NCBI GenBank assembly: GCA_024275215.1
Contig: JAJRZO010000356.1
Location: forward strand, 1-5,909
Source: Candidatus Zixiibacteriota bacterium
GTDB lineage: Bacteria > Zixibacteria > MSB-5A5 > JAABVY01 > JAHJOQ01
DNA: 5,909 bases
Direction: 5' to 3'
Of this stretch, positions 1-5,739 are shown one piece after another. The notes below the pieces were generated by a model, which did no database searches, had not been told where the DNA came from, and saw only the letters and a list, made by a program, of their open reading frames with translations. Every line of letters starts with the position of its first letter. The stretch's first letter is position 1. The position numbers and the translations under genes were made by a program.

Positions 1-1
1 C

Positions 2-910
2 CTCGGAGCGGGGACATTCAGGCTGTTGTCAAAACCGAAAGTTGCGATAGTGGCAGGTGACGGGATAAGTTATATATCTTTCGGGTCGCTCTGGTATACA
101 ATCGACAAGGAACTTTCTTTCCCGCATTCCCTGATACAGCTTTCGCAGATTCGCAACTCCTCGCTTGATCAGTATAATGTAATCATTCTGCCGGGGAGCT
201 GGGGGCCGATGAAGTCTTATCTTGGCAAAGGAGGGGAATCCAATCTGCGTGACTTCGTATCTGATGGCGGGACGCTTATCTGTATGGGCGCATCGGCTGT
301 CTGGGCGGCCGATTCATCATCGAAAATGTCACAAACATCACTTATGCGTCAGGTGCTCGACAAGCTCGACAGCTACAACAAGGCTGTAACACGCGAGCTT
401 GAAGCCGAGAGTCCGAGAGTCGATACGATGGCTATTTGGCATCCTGATAAAGTTCCCGCTGAAGAGAAAACTAAGGATGAAAAGAGCGATAAGAAGAAGA
501 TTACCAAAGAGCATGATAAATGGTTAAGAAAATTTTCGCCGGCAGGTGTGATAATGAAAGCGAATCTTGACATGGAGGACTGGCTTTCTTTCGGTATGAA
601 GAAATCTGTTCCGGTGATGGTATACAGCAACCATGTATTTTTGTCGAAACCACCGGTTAAAACATCAGCAAGATTCGCTCGGCCTAACAGTCTCCGGGCA
701 TCAGGCCTGCTCTGGCCGGAAGCACGAGAGCGCTGGGCAAACTCAGCCTTCGTCACCCATGAAGGAAAAGGTTCGGGTCAGATTATCCTCTTTGCGACAG
801 ATCCTAACCAGAGAGCATATTTCTACGGTACTCGCAAGATGTTTCTTAACGCTGTTCTTTACGGTCCGGGCATGGGTACTCGATTCGAAGGGCCGTATAA
901 AGAAGAGTAA
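2..910 (+). CDS. M14-family zinc carboxypeptidase, C-terminal part (5' end outside window)
   Basis: The frame is open from base 2 without a stop, so this is the 3' end of a longer gene. The TTG at 26 is internal, not the start. About 302 residues are visible. They resemble the C-terminal region that follows the peptidase domain in long (roughly 800-900 residue) bacterial M14 carboxypeptidases. This region has a class I glutamine-amidotransferase-like fold: a first strand KVAIVAGDG (fragment residues 12-20), then VIILPGSWG (60-68), then GGTLICMGAS (89-98). A segment around WLSFGMKKSVPVMVYSN (194-210) and a closing GSGQIILFATDPNQRAYFYG (257-276) also fit that family. The zinc-binding HxxE motif would lie upstream, so catalysis cannot be judged here. 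A Lys/Glu-rich charged stretch at 149-176 looks like a surface insertion. Such proteins are usually exported, but the signal peptide is out of view. The family call rests on remembered family patterns, not a search. A stand-alone ThuA/GATase-like protein is the main alternative. Confidence 0.72.
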   Translation, partial: LGAGTFRLLSKPKVAIVAGDGISYISFGSLWYTIDKELSFPHSLIQLSQIRNSSLDQYNVIILPGSWGPMKSYLGKGGESNLRDFVSDGGTLICMGASAVWAADSSSKMSQTSLMRQVLDKLDSYNKAVTRELEAESPRVDTMAIWHPDKVPAEEKTKDEKSDKKKITKEHDKWLRKFSPAGVIMKANLDMEDWLSFGMKKSVPVMVYSNHVFLSKPPVKTSARFARPNSLRASGLLWPEARERWANSAFVTHEGKGSGQIILFATDPNQRAYFYGTRKMFLNAVLYGPGMGTRFEGPYKEE

Positions 911-1240
911 GCAGAAGAGGGAAGAGTGGAAGGCCGGAAGAGTATCAGAAGGTTTCCAATATGAGTAAGGATATAGAATATGATTAGTCCCGGCCCGTCG
1001 TAAATATGATTGGGCGAAAGTTCCAGCAGGTAAAAAACACTTTGCAAAGCTCAGGATTTTAATCTGTGCTTTAGTGGACAGCAGACACCTTCTTCTGCCA
1101 CATAAGTAAGAGGGGTTCGGGGTGTATCTCCCTGTGAGGAGACGAAGGGTGGTATTATCCCTTTTTTAGTTTGGAGTATTATCCGCTTAAAAGCATGGAT
1201 CCGGATAGAAAAGGGAAGGATTCCGCCAAGCCTTATCTTC
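911..1240. other. intergenic region with small hairpins, no convincing gene
   Basis: About 330 bases separate the peptidase stop from the tRNA promoter. I see no gene. A 68-codon frame on the minus strand (1257-1051) lacks a Shine-Dalgarno sequence, runs over the tRNA promoter and resembles no protein I know. Short structures are visible: an imperfect hairpin at 1046-1072 (AAAGC/GCTTT outer stem), one at 1074-1101 (GTGG/CCAC outer and CAGA/TCTG inner stems) and a small one at 1127-1142 (TCTCC/GGAGA). None is followed by a clear T-tract, so none is called a terminator. Short direct repeats are also present: AATATGATT at 977 and 1003, and GTATTATCC at 1152 and 1176. Confidence 0.5.
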
Positions 1241-1268
1241 TTGACATTGGCAGACAATAACGTATACT
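1241..1268 (+). promoter_or_regulatory. sigma70-type promoter of tRNA-Glu
   Basis: There is a perfect -35 box TTGACA (1241-1246), a 16-base spacer and a -10 box TATACT (1263-1268, five of six matches to TATAAT). Transcription would start near 1275, about 20 bases before the mature tRNA 5' end at 1296. That spacing is typical for a tRNA gene with a short 5' leader removed by RNase P. The near-consensus boxes fit a strongly expressed stable RNA. Confidence 0.82.
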
Positions 1269-1295
1269 TTCCGCCTGCTGTTTTGAACGATTTAT

Positions 1296-1368
1296 GACCC
1301 CTTCGTCTAGTGGTCCAGGACTCCGCCCTTTCACGGCGGCAACACGGGTTCGAGTCCCGTAGGGGTCG
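1296..1368 (+). tRNA. tRNA-Glu (anticodon UUC)
   Basis: This is a 73-base cloverleaf. The acceptor stem GACCCCT (1296-1302) pairs with AGGGGTC (1361-1367), and G1368 is the discriminator base. The anticodon stem CCGCC/GGCGG (1323-1327 and 1335-1339) encloses the loop CTTTCAC, giving anticodon TTC at 1330-1332, which reads GAA/GAG. The T stem ACGGG/CCCGT (1344-1348 and 1356-1360) closes the loop TTCGAGT. CCA is not encoded (GTA follows), so it must be added by nucleotidyltransferase. It appears to be a single tRNA gene behind its own promoter. No clear hairpin terminator follows, only a T-rich stretch at 1369-1377. Confidence 0.97.
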
Positions 1369-1471
1369 TATTTTTATTAAACTTAGAAGATCAATCCACT
1401 CTTAGACTCTGTTTCAGGGTGATAGTCCAGTCATAGAACCTCTAATCATAAGCTACTTTCTTTCCCACAGC

Positions 1472-1500
1472 TTGCCCCAACCTTTCTTTCTGTGTATCAT
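1472..1500 (+). promoter_or_regulatory. candidate promoter of the pruA-type gene
   Basis: TTGCCC (1472-1477, four of six matches to the -35 consensus) is followed after exactly 17 bases by TATCAT (1495-1500, five of six matches to the -10 consensus). The predicted transcription start near 1507 would give a leader of about 77 bases before the ATG at 1584. The spacing is ideal but the -35 box is weak, so this is a candidate only. The inverted repeat at 1527-1563 would lie inside the leader. Confidence 0.45.
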
Positions 1501-1526
1501 TACAGCCATGTTATTCCCTTGCAGAA

Positions 1527-1563
1527 ATTGGGTAATATCATGAAGATAGAGAAATAACCCAAT
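1527..1563 (+). promoter_or_regulatory. inverted repeat in the pruA leader (possible operator or RNA hairpin)
   Basis: ATTGGGT (1527-1533) and its exact reverse complement ACCCAAT (1557-1563) form 7-base arms around a 23-base AT-rich interior. They lie just downstream of the candidate promoter and 20 bases before the start codon. The layout fits either a dimeric repressor operator or a weak leader hairpin. No T-tract follows, so it is not a terminator. A 7-base arm can arise by chance. Confidence 0.35.
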
Positions 1564-1583
1564 GAGAATAAGTGAGGTCAGAT

Positions 1584-2048
1584 ATGGGTATTTATACAGT
1601 TCCAATGCCGGAGAATGAGCCGGTACGAAGTTACGAACCGGGTTCGGCAGACAGGGAAGCGATCGAAAAAGCTATTTCCACACTTAAAGATCAGCAGATC
1701 GATATTCCGCTGTTTATTAATGGCAGAGAGGTTCGCACCGATAAGAAGATCGAAATCCGGTCACCACATAACCATGATCTTGTACTCGGATATTACCATC
1801 AAGCCGGGGAGAAGGAGATCAGGGAATCGATCGACAGTGCCCTTGAAGCTCAGGCTGGCTGGTCGACAATGCCCTGGGAACATCGAGCGTCAATCTTTCT
1901 CAAAGCAGCTGATCTTCTTGCTGGCCCTTACAGATATATAGTAAATGCCGCAACAATGCTGGCTCATTCCAAGAATGTATTTCAGGCTGAGATAGACGCA
2001 GTCTGTGAACTTGTTGATTTCTGGCGTTTTAACGCCGCATACATGTAA
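1584..2048 (+). CDS. pruA: P5C dehydrogenase, N-terminal fragment before the stop
   Basis: This is the 154-residue product if translation ends at TAA 2046. The ATG at 1584 is chosen because GAGG (1574-1577) lies 6 bases upstream as a good Shine-Dalgarno sequence. An in-frame GTG at 1572 overlaps that site and is less likely. The visible part holds the N-terminal arm typical of group 1 P5CDH (PENEPVRSYEPGS) and the ALDH opening segment IPLFINGREVRT. It continues through SPHNHDLVLGYYHQAGEKEI to the helical stretch ending FWRFNAAYM. It contains no catalytic residue and only the beginning of the NAD-binding domain, so alone it should not be an active enzyme. Confidence 0.7.
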   Translation: MGIYTVPMPENEPVRSYEPGSADREAIEKAISTLKDQQIDIPLFINGREVRTDKKIEIRSPHNHDLVLGYYHQAGEKEIRESIDSALEAQAGWSTMPWEHRASIFLKAADLLAGPYRYIVNAATMLAHSKNVFQAEIDAVCELVDFWRFNAAYM

Positions 2049-2081
2049 GAGATTTACCATATACAGCCTGAATCGACCGAC

Positions 2082-3206
2082 ATGATCTGGGATCGGATGG
2101 ATCACCGTCCGCTTGAAGGATTTATCTTTGCGGTAACCCCTTTTAATTTTGTGTCGATCAACGGCAATCTCCCGACCGCTCCGGCTATGCTTGGGAATGT
2201 GTCGGTCTGGAAACCGGCCTCTACTGCGGCATATACATCGCATTTTCTCATGAAGATTCTTCGTGAAGCGGGTCTGCCTGATGGAGTGGTCAATATGGTA
2301 TTCGCTCGTGGAGCCGATATTGGTGACCATGTTCTTAAGAACAGAAACTTAGCGGGAATTCATTTCACCGGATCGACATCAACCTTTCAGCATATGTGGA
2401 AGACAGTCGGAGCTAATATAGCCAATTATAAAAGCTACCCGAGAATTGTCGGAGAGACCGGAGGGAAAGATTTCATAATAGCTCATCCGTCATCTATCCC
2501 CGATCAGGTAGCGACAGCGATAACAAGGGGAGCGTTCGAGTACCAGGGACAGAAATGTTCAGCGGCGTCACGTTGCTATTTGCCAAAGTCACTCTGGCCA
2601 AAGATAAAGGATACGCTCGTTAAGCAGGTTACCGAGCTTAAGATGGGAGATCCAGAAGATTTCTCCAATTTCATCAATGCCTGTATCGACGAGTCCGCCT
2701 TTAAGTCTATTACAGCGTATATTGATTATGCGAAAGAATCTGATAAGGCGGAATTTATTTGTGGCGGTAACTACGATATGTCGAAAGGGTATTTCATCGA
2801 GCCTACTGTCGTATTGACAACCGACCCAAATTTCAAGCTACTTGAAGAGGAGATATTCGGTCCTGTGGTTACAATTTATATCTATGAAGATAATGAATTC
2901 GCAAATACTCTGCATCTTTGTGACCGGACATCACCTTATGCCTTAACCGGCGCGATATTCGCGACCGACCGAAATGCAATCGCTCTTGCCGAAAGAACAC
3001 TCCGCAACGCCGCAGGTAATTTCTATATCAATGATAAGCCTACCGGCGCGGTGGTAGGCCAACAGCCGTTTGGCGGTGGACGGGCATCGGGGACGAATGA
3101 CAAAGCGGGTGGTATTCAGAATATGCTGAGATGGACATCGCCCCGCTCGATCAAAGAGAACTTTGTTCCCCCTACTGATTACAAATACCCGTTTTTGGCT
3201 AAGTAA
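2082..3206 (+). CDS. pruA: P5C dehydrogenase, C-terminal fragment after the stop (catalytic motifs)
   Basis: This is the 374-residue frame from the first ATG after the stop. Residues are numbered in the full 540-residue frame. It holds PFNF (186-189, with the Asn of the oxyanion site), FTGS (261-264, cofactor loop), GETGGK with the general-base Glu291, and QGQKCSAASR with the nucleophile Cys325. The 34-residue gap between Glu and Cys is the same as in ALDH2 (268/302). EEIFGP (422-427) contacts NAD ribose, and PFGGGRASGTNDKAGG (495-510) is the P5CDH-specific substrate-binding signature. No Shine-Dalgarno sequence precedes 2082, so the ATG is merely the next Met. If made alone, the product would lack the start of the NAD-binding domain and probably not fold. 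Confidence 0.7.
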   Translation: MIWDRMDHRPLEGFIFAVTPFNFVSINGNLPTAPAMLGNVSVWKPASTAAYTSHFLMKILREAGLPDGVVNMVFARGADIGDHVLKNRNLAGIHFTGSTSTFQHMWKTVGANIANYKSYPRIVGETGGKDFIIAHPSSIPDQVATAITRGAFEYQGQKCSAASRCYLPKSLWPKIKDTLVKQVTELKMGDPEDFSNFINACIDESAFKSITAYIDYAKESDKAEFICGGNYDMSKGYFIEPTVVLTTDPNFKLLEEEIFGPVVTIYIYEDNEFANTLHLCDRTSPYALTGAIFATDRNAIALAERTLRNAAGNFYINDKPTGAVVGQQPFGGGRASGTNDKAGGIQNMLRWTSPRSIKENFVPPTDYKYPFLAK

Positions 3207-3260
3207 AACAGGAAATACGATAGTCAGCCAAGTTAAAGCCGAAAGCTGTTTTCAACAATT

Positions 3261-3297
3261 AAAGGCGGAACTTTTAATCGGTTCCGCCTTTTTATTT
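3261..3297 (+). terminator. rho-independent terminator between convergent genes
   Basis: The arms AAAGGCGGAAC (3261-3271) and GTTCCGCCTTT (3281-3291) pair perfectly over 11 bases around a 9-base loop. A T-rich run follows (3289-3297, TTTTT-A-TTT). It lies 54 bases after the pruA stop. Read on the minus strand the same hairpin sits about 20 bases beyond the receptor stop at 3315 but has only a TTT tail, so it may stop both convergent transcripts, more weakly on the minus strand. Confidence 0.9.
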
Positions 3298-3314
3298 TAC
3301 TGTTGAATTGGAGT

Positions 3315-5492
3315 CTACACTTCAACTTTATTCATATATGAAACGTATTGCCTGTCGTTCTGCTGTATATGTTCTGTAAGCCAATCTCTTAAGAATATCA
3401 TTATTTCATTACTTATGACCGTATGTCCTGATTTGACCTGTTCCTGAAAGCTGATAACTTTTTTAGTGAGCTTGTCATGCAACTCCTTATGGTGGTCAGA
3501 TCCGGGATAACCGGCATCTCTCATCATCTTCTCTTCAAACGAGAAATGGGTTTTTGTATAGTCTACGAGTTCATCGAGAGTTTTTATGATCATCGAAGAA
3601 CTTTTCTTCTCAACCATGGCAACATGAAGATTGTTGATCAGGTCGACAAGTTTCTTATGTTGTCTGTCGATTTCAATGATTCCGAGAGTTAGTCTGTCGC
3701 TCCATGGAATGAGAAGACTGCTGTCTGAGTCGGATAGCTCTTCAACAGCTCCGCTTTTGATTTTGAATGACCTGACCAGGTATCTAAGTATGTCGGACTG
3801 AACGGAGAACTCATTGGCTACCGCCGCGGATCGTTCAGCACATGATGCGGTATTTTGCGAGACAGCGGCGATTCGGCCTATCCCTTTGGCGACCCCCTCA
3901 CTTGCTATTGCTTCCTCCGAGGATGCCGTAGCGATCTGCTGGATCATTTCCTGTACACGGGCTGAGTATTCCGCTATCGAACGAAGACTATTGCCGGCGC
4001 GGTCAGCCAATTCCTTACCGGCCTCAACTTCTTCAATCCCCCTTTGAACAGAATCGACGGCAGACTTCGTTTCTCTCTGGATTGACTTGATCATTTCGGT
4101 GATCTCATCAGTAGCAGAGGTAGTACGTTCAGCCAGTTTACGAACTTCGTCGGCCACTACTGCAAAGCCTCGTCCCTGATCTCCTGCCCGAGCCGCTTCG
4201 ATTGCAGCATTGAGGGCAAGGAGGTTTGTTTGGTCGGCTATTTCACTTATCACTCCTACGATGCTTCCGATCCTGTCAGAAGATGAAGCGAGTGATTGTA
4301 TGGTAGTAGCTGAACCCTGAACAACATCGGCAATACGGCTCATTCCTTCTATAGTCTGGGCCACTACTTTATTCCCCTGGCTGGCCGCATTGGCGGCATC
4401 ACGAGCAAGTTCGGTCGCTTCGCTGGCATTTTCCGATGATTGAGCGATAGTTGTTGTAATCTGTTCTACAGCGTATGAGACCTGATTAGTATCATCGATC
4501 TGTTCAGTCGCACCTTTGGCAAGGTCTGTGGCTACGTTTGAAAGGTCTTTTGATGTTTCCAGGAGGCGGTCGACTTCACAAAGCATAATTGCAAACGTTC
4601 TGTTGAGGTTTTCTGTCATACTGACAAGGTGCTTGCCAACTTCGTCGACATCCGAACTCGGCTTGAAATCGAATGAGAAATCGTTCTGCTCCAGTTTTGT
4701 AGCAACGTCTCTGATCGAGATAAAATACTTCCGGATATTGTTAAGTGACTTGGAGGCGTTCCCGATTTCATCATCACCATGCTCTCTTATTTCGGTAGAG
4801 AGGTTGCCGGTGGCGATCTCCTCAGCATCTTTTTCGAGAAGGCGCAACCGGTAGGTTATTCTGTTTCCAACCAGAAAAGCGGAAGTCAGGGAGATAATCA
4901 GGGAAAGGATAGCTATCCAGATAGTGCTCGACGCACTCGAGAAGATTTCATCGGTGACGTTGGACAGAGATATTTTGAATTGGGAGTTCATCATGTCTAC
5001 ATAGCTGTCGACCTTGTTAGTCAGCAGTGAAGATGAATTGTCGAGCCTGACCATTAGCTGATTTTCATCGTGCGGATCTACTCCGGTATATGAAACGGCT
5101 ACTTTCCTGCCAATGCTGTAGTAATCTTCAAAGGCGCGCTTTAGGCGCATAAGTTCACGGGAGTTTTCACTGTTTAGATTGACAAGCTCATCAAGTGACT
5201 GATGAAAGACTTTAGCCCATGCCTCGGCCACTTCAAGACGGCTGTTAAGTTCCTTTTGATTCTCAGTTGATGTAAAGTCGGTTAACCATTGCTGAACTTG
5301 AACTGTTGCGATCTTGAGTTGCTGAGAATATCGCACTCTGGCCAGATCGGAATCCTTTACTATTTTGAGAGTATTAACTGCTGAAACTTGTCCAAAAAAA
5401 CTGAAGTAACCTAAGGTTATGACTCCAAGAACTAATGGAATCATCATGATTAGCAGTTTCGTTCGGATTTTTATGTTAGCAAGAAAATCCAT
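3315..5492 (-). CDS. methyl-accepting chemotaxis protein with C-terminal bacteriohemerythrin domain (DcrH-like)
   Basis: This 725-residue inner-membrane chemoreceptor probably senses oxygen or redox state and controls CheA through CheW. Domains in order: TM1 (about 12-33); a helical periplasmic domain (34-189) of the QVQQWLTD-containing type; TM2 (about 190-209); HAMP (about 210-262); a second HAMP-like segment (about 263-312); and the MCP signalling coiled coil (about 313-578). The coiled-coil hairpin tip at 415-457 is canonical, with IADQTNLLALNAAIEAARAG then GRGFAVVADEVRKLAERT. A Ser/Asp-rich linker (585-592) leads to hemerythrin (595-725). All seven di-iron ligands are present: His612, His649, Glu653, His668, His672, His708 and Asp713. 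The periplasmic part has no Cys and no CxxCH, so it is not a c-type heme sensor. The only cysteines are 305 and 551. ATG 5492 is preceded by AAGAG on the minus strand, a weak ribosome site. DcrH of Desulfovibrio vulgaris has the same domain order. The gene stands alone, without che genes nearby. What is inferred is the ligand and the direction of the response. Confidence 0.95.
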   Translation of the reverse strand: MDFLANIKIRTKLLIMMIPLVLGVITLGYFSFFGQVSAVNTLKIVKDSDLARVRYSQQLKIATVQVQQWLTDFTSTENQKELNSRLEVAEAWAKVFHQSLDELVNLNSENSRELMRLKRAFEDYYSIGRKVAVSYTGVDPHDENQLMVRLDNSSSLLTNKVDSYVDMMNSQFKISLSNVTDEIFSSASSTIWIAILSLIISLTSAFLVGNRITYRLRLLEKDAEEIATGNLSTEIREHGDDEIGNASKSLNNIRKYFISIRDVATKLEQNDFSFDFKPSSDVDEVGKHLVSMTENLNRTFAIMLCEVDRLLETSKDLSNVATDLAKGATEQIDDTNQVSYAVEQITTTIAQSSENASEATELARDAANAASQGNKVVAQTIEGMSRIADVVQGSATTIQSLASSSDRIGSIVGVISEIADQTNLLALNAAIEAARAGDQGRGFAVVADEVRKLAERTTSATDEITEMIKSIQRETKSAVDSVQRGIEEVEAGKELADRAGNSLRSIAEYSARVQEMIQQIATASSEEAIASEGVAKGIGRIAAVSQNTASCAERSAAVANEFSVQSDILRYLVRSFKIKSGAVEELSDSDSSLLIPWSDRLTLGIIEIDRQHKKLVDLINNLHVAMVEKKSSSMIIKTLDELVDYTKTHFSFEEKMMRDAGYPGSDHHKELHDKLTKKVISFQEQVKSGHTVISNEIMIFLRDWLTEHIQQNDRQYVSYMNKVEV

Positions 5493-5513
5493 AGCCTGAA
5501 CTCTTTATTCTCT

Positions 5514-5543
5514 ATTTTGCGATACCGTTTCAGTTGACGCCAA
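5514..5543 (-). promoter_or_regulatory. weak candidate promoter of the chemoreceptor gene
   Basis: On the minus strand TTGGCG (5543-5538) is followed after 18 bases by CAAAAT (5519-5514). Each box matches four of six consensus positions. It would give a short leader ahead of ATG 5492. Many chemoreceptor genes use the flagellar sigma factor, but no well-spaced site of that type was found in this gap, so the true promoter remains uncertain. Confidence 0.25.
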
Positions 5544-5593
5544 TAAATTAACAGATCAAGTGAACGGTGTTTAGTGGATGTTTCTTTCCCTTC

Positions 5594-5623
5594 TTGACAT
5601 TGTCGGTCACAAAAGTTGGTACT
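5594..5623 (+). promoter_or_regulatory. candidate promoter upstream of hflX
   Basis: A perfect TTGACA (5594-5599) is followed after 18 bases by GGTACT (5618-5623), a poor -10 box with three of six matches. The 13 bases CTTCTTGACATTG here (5590-5602) are identical to those at the tRNA-Glu promoter (1237-1249). If used, it would give an hflX leader of about 110 bases. A competing site closer to the gene is TTGTAA (5705-5710) with TATGTT (5726-5731), spacing 15. Confidence 0.3.
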
Positions 5624-5739
5624 TGATAGTCGGCAGTAAAGGGAATTGATCAGGTGATGACAGGAAGATGTAGTTGCGCATGAATTGAACAGAGATGATA
5701 ACTGTTGTAATCGGCTGTTTTTTGGTATGTTAGATTTAT

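Larger units (their letters stand above)
1584..3206 (+). pseudogene. pruA: P5C dehydrogenase (L-glutamate gamma-semialdehyde dehydrogenase) interrupted by in-frame TAA
   Basis: Read through the stop, the frame encodes 540 residues, the normal size for group 1 delta-1-pyrroline-5-carboxylate dehydrogenases (bacterial relatives of ALDH4A1). The enzyme oxidises glutamate-5-semialdehyde to glutamate with NAD+, the second step of proline catabolism, in the cytoplasm. The ALDH motifs appear in order and properly spaced, and the tail FVPPTDYKYPFLAK is typical of this group. Codon 155 (2046-2048) is TAA. The reading frame does not change across it: FWRFNAAYM precedes and EIYHIQPES follows, both as expected for the family. 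One base change from CAA, GAA, AAA, TTA or TCA would explain it. No other lesion is visible, so this is either a very recent inactivation, a sequencing or assembly error, or (less likely) readthrough. No proline dehydrogenase gene is adjacent. Function is confidently recognised; whether the gene is active is not known. Confidence 0.85.

Noticed and set aside
373..756. 127-codon frame antisense to the peptidase gene
   Set aside because: It lies wholly opposite a well-conserved coding frame and has no recognisable domain, so it is a shadow.
961..987. 8-codon mini-frame (MSKDIEYD) after AGAAGG
   Set aside because: It has a possible ribosome site but is too short to judge, with no attenuator-like structure or following gene on which it could act.
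1051..1257. 68-codon open frame on the minus strand
   Set aside because: It runs over the tRNA promoter, has no Shine-Dalgarno site and resembles no known protein; its composition looks like translated non-coding DNA.
1344..1368. tRNA-Glu 3' end as a possible integration site
   Set aside because: No second copy of the tRNA 3' end and no integrase or foreign genes occur in the window.
2046..2081. Programmed recoding (selenocysteine or pyrrolysine) at the pruA stop
   Set aside because: The codon is TAA, not TGA or TAG, and no recoding structure is apparent after it.
1890..2330. 146-codon minus-strand frame spanning the pruA stop
   Set aside because: It is a shadow of the conserved ALDH frame, which continues on both sides of the stop; its Arg/His/Cys-rich product matches nothing.
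5708..5715. GCCGATTA on the minus strand, like a flagellar sigma28 -10 box for the receptor
   Set aside because: No TAAA -35 box sits at the required 15-base spacing, and it is more than 200 bases from the start codon.
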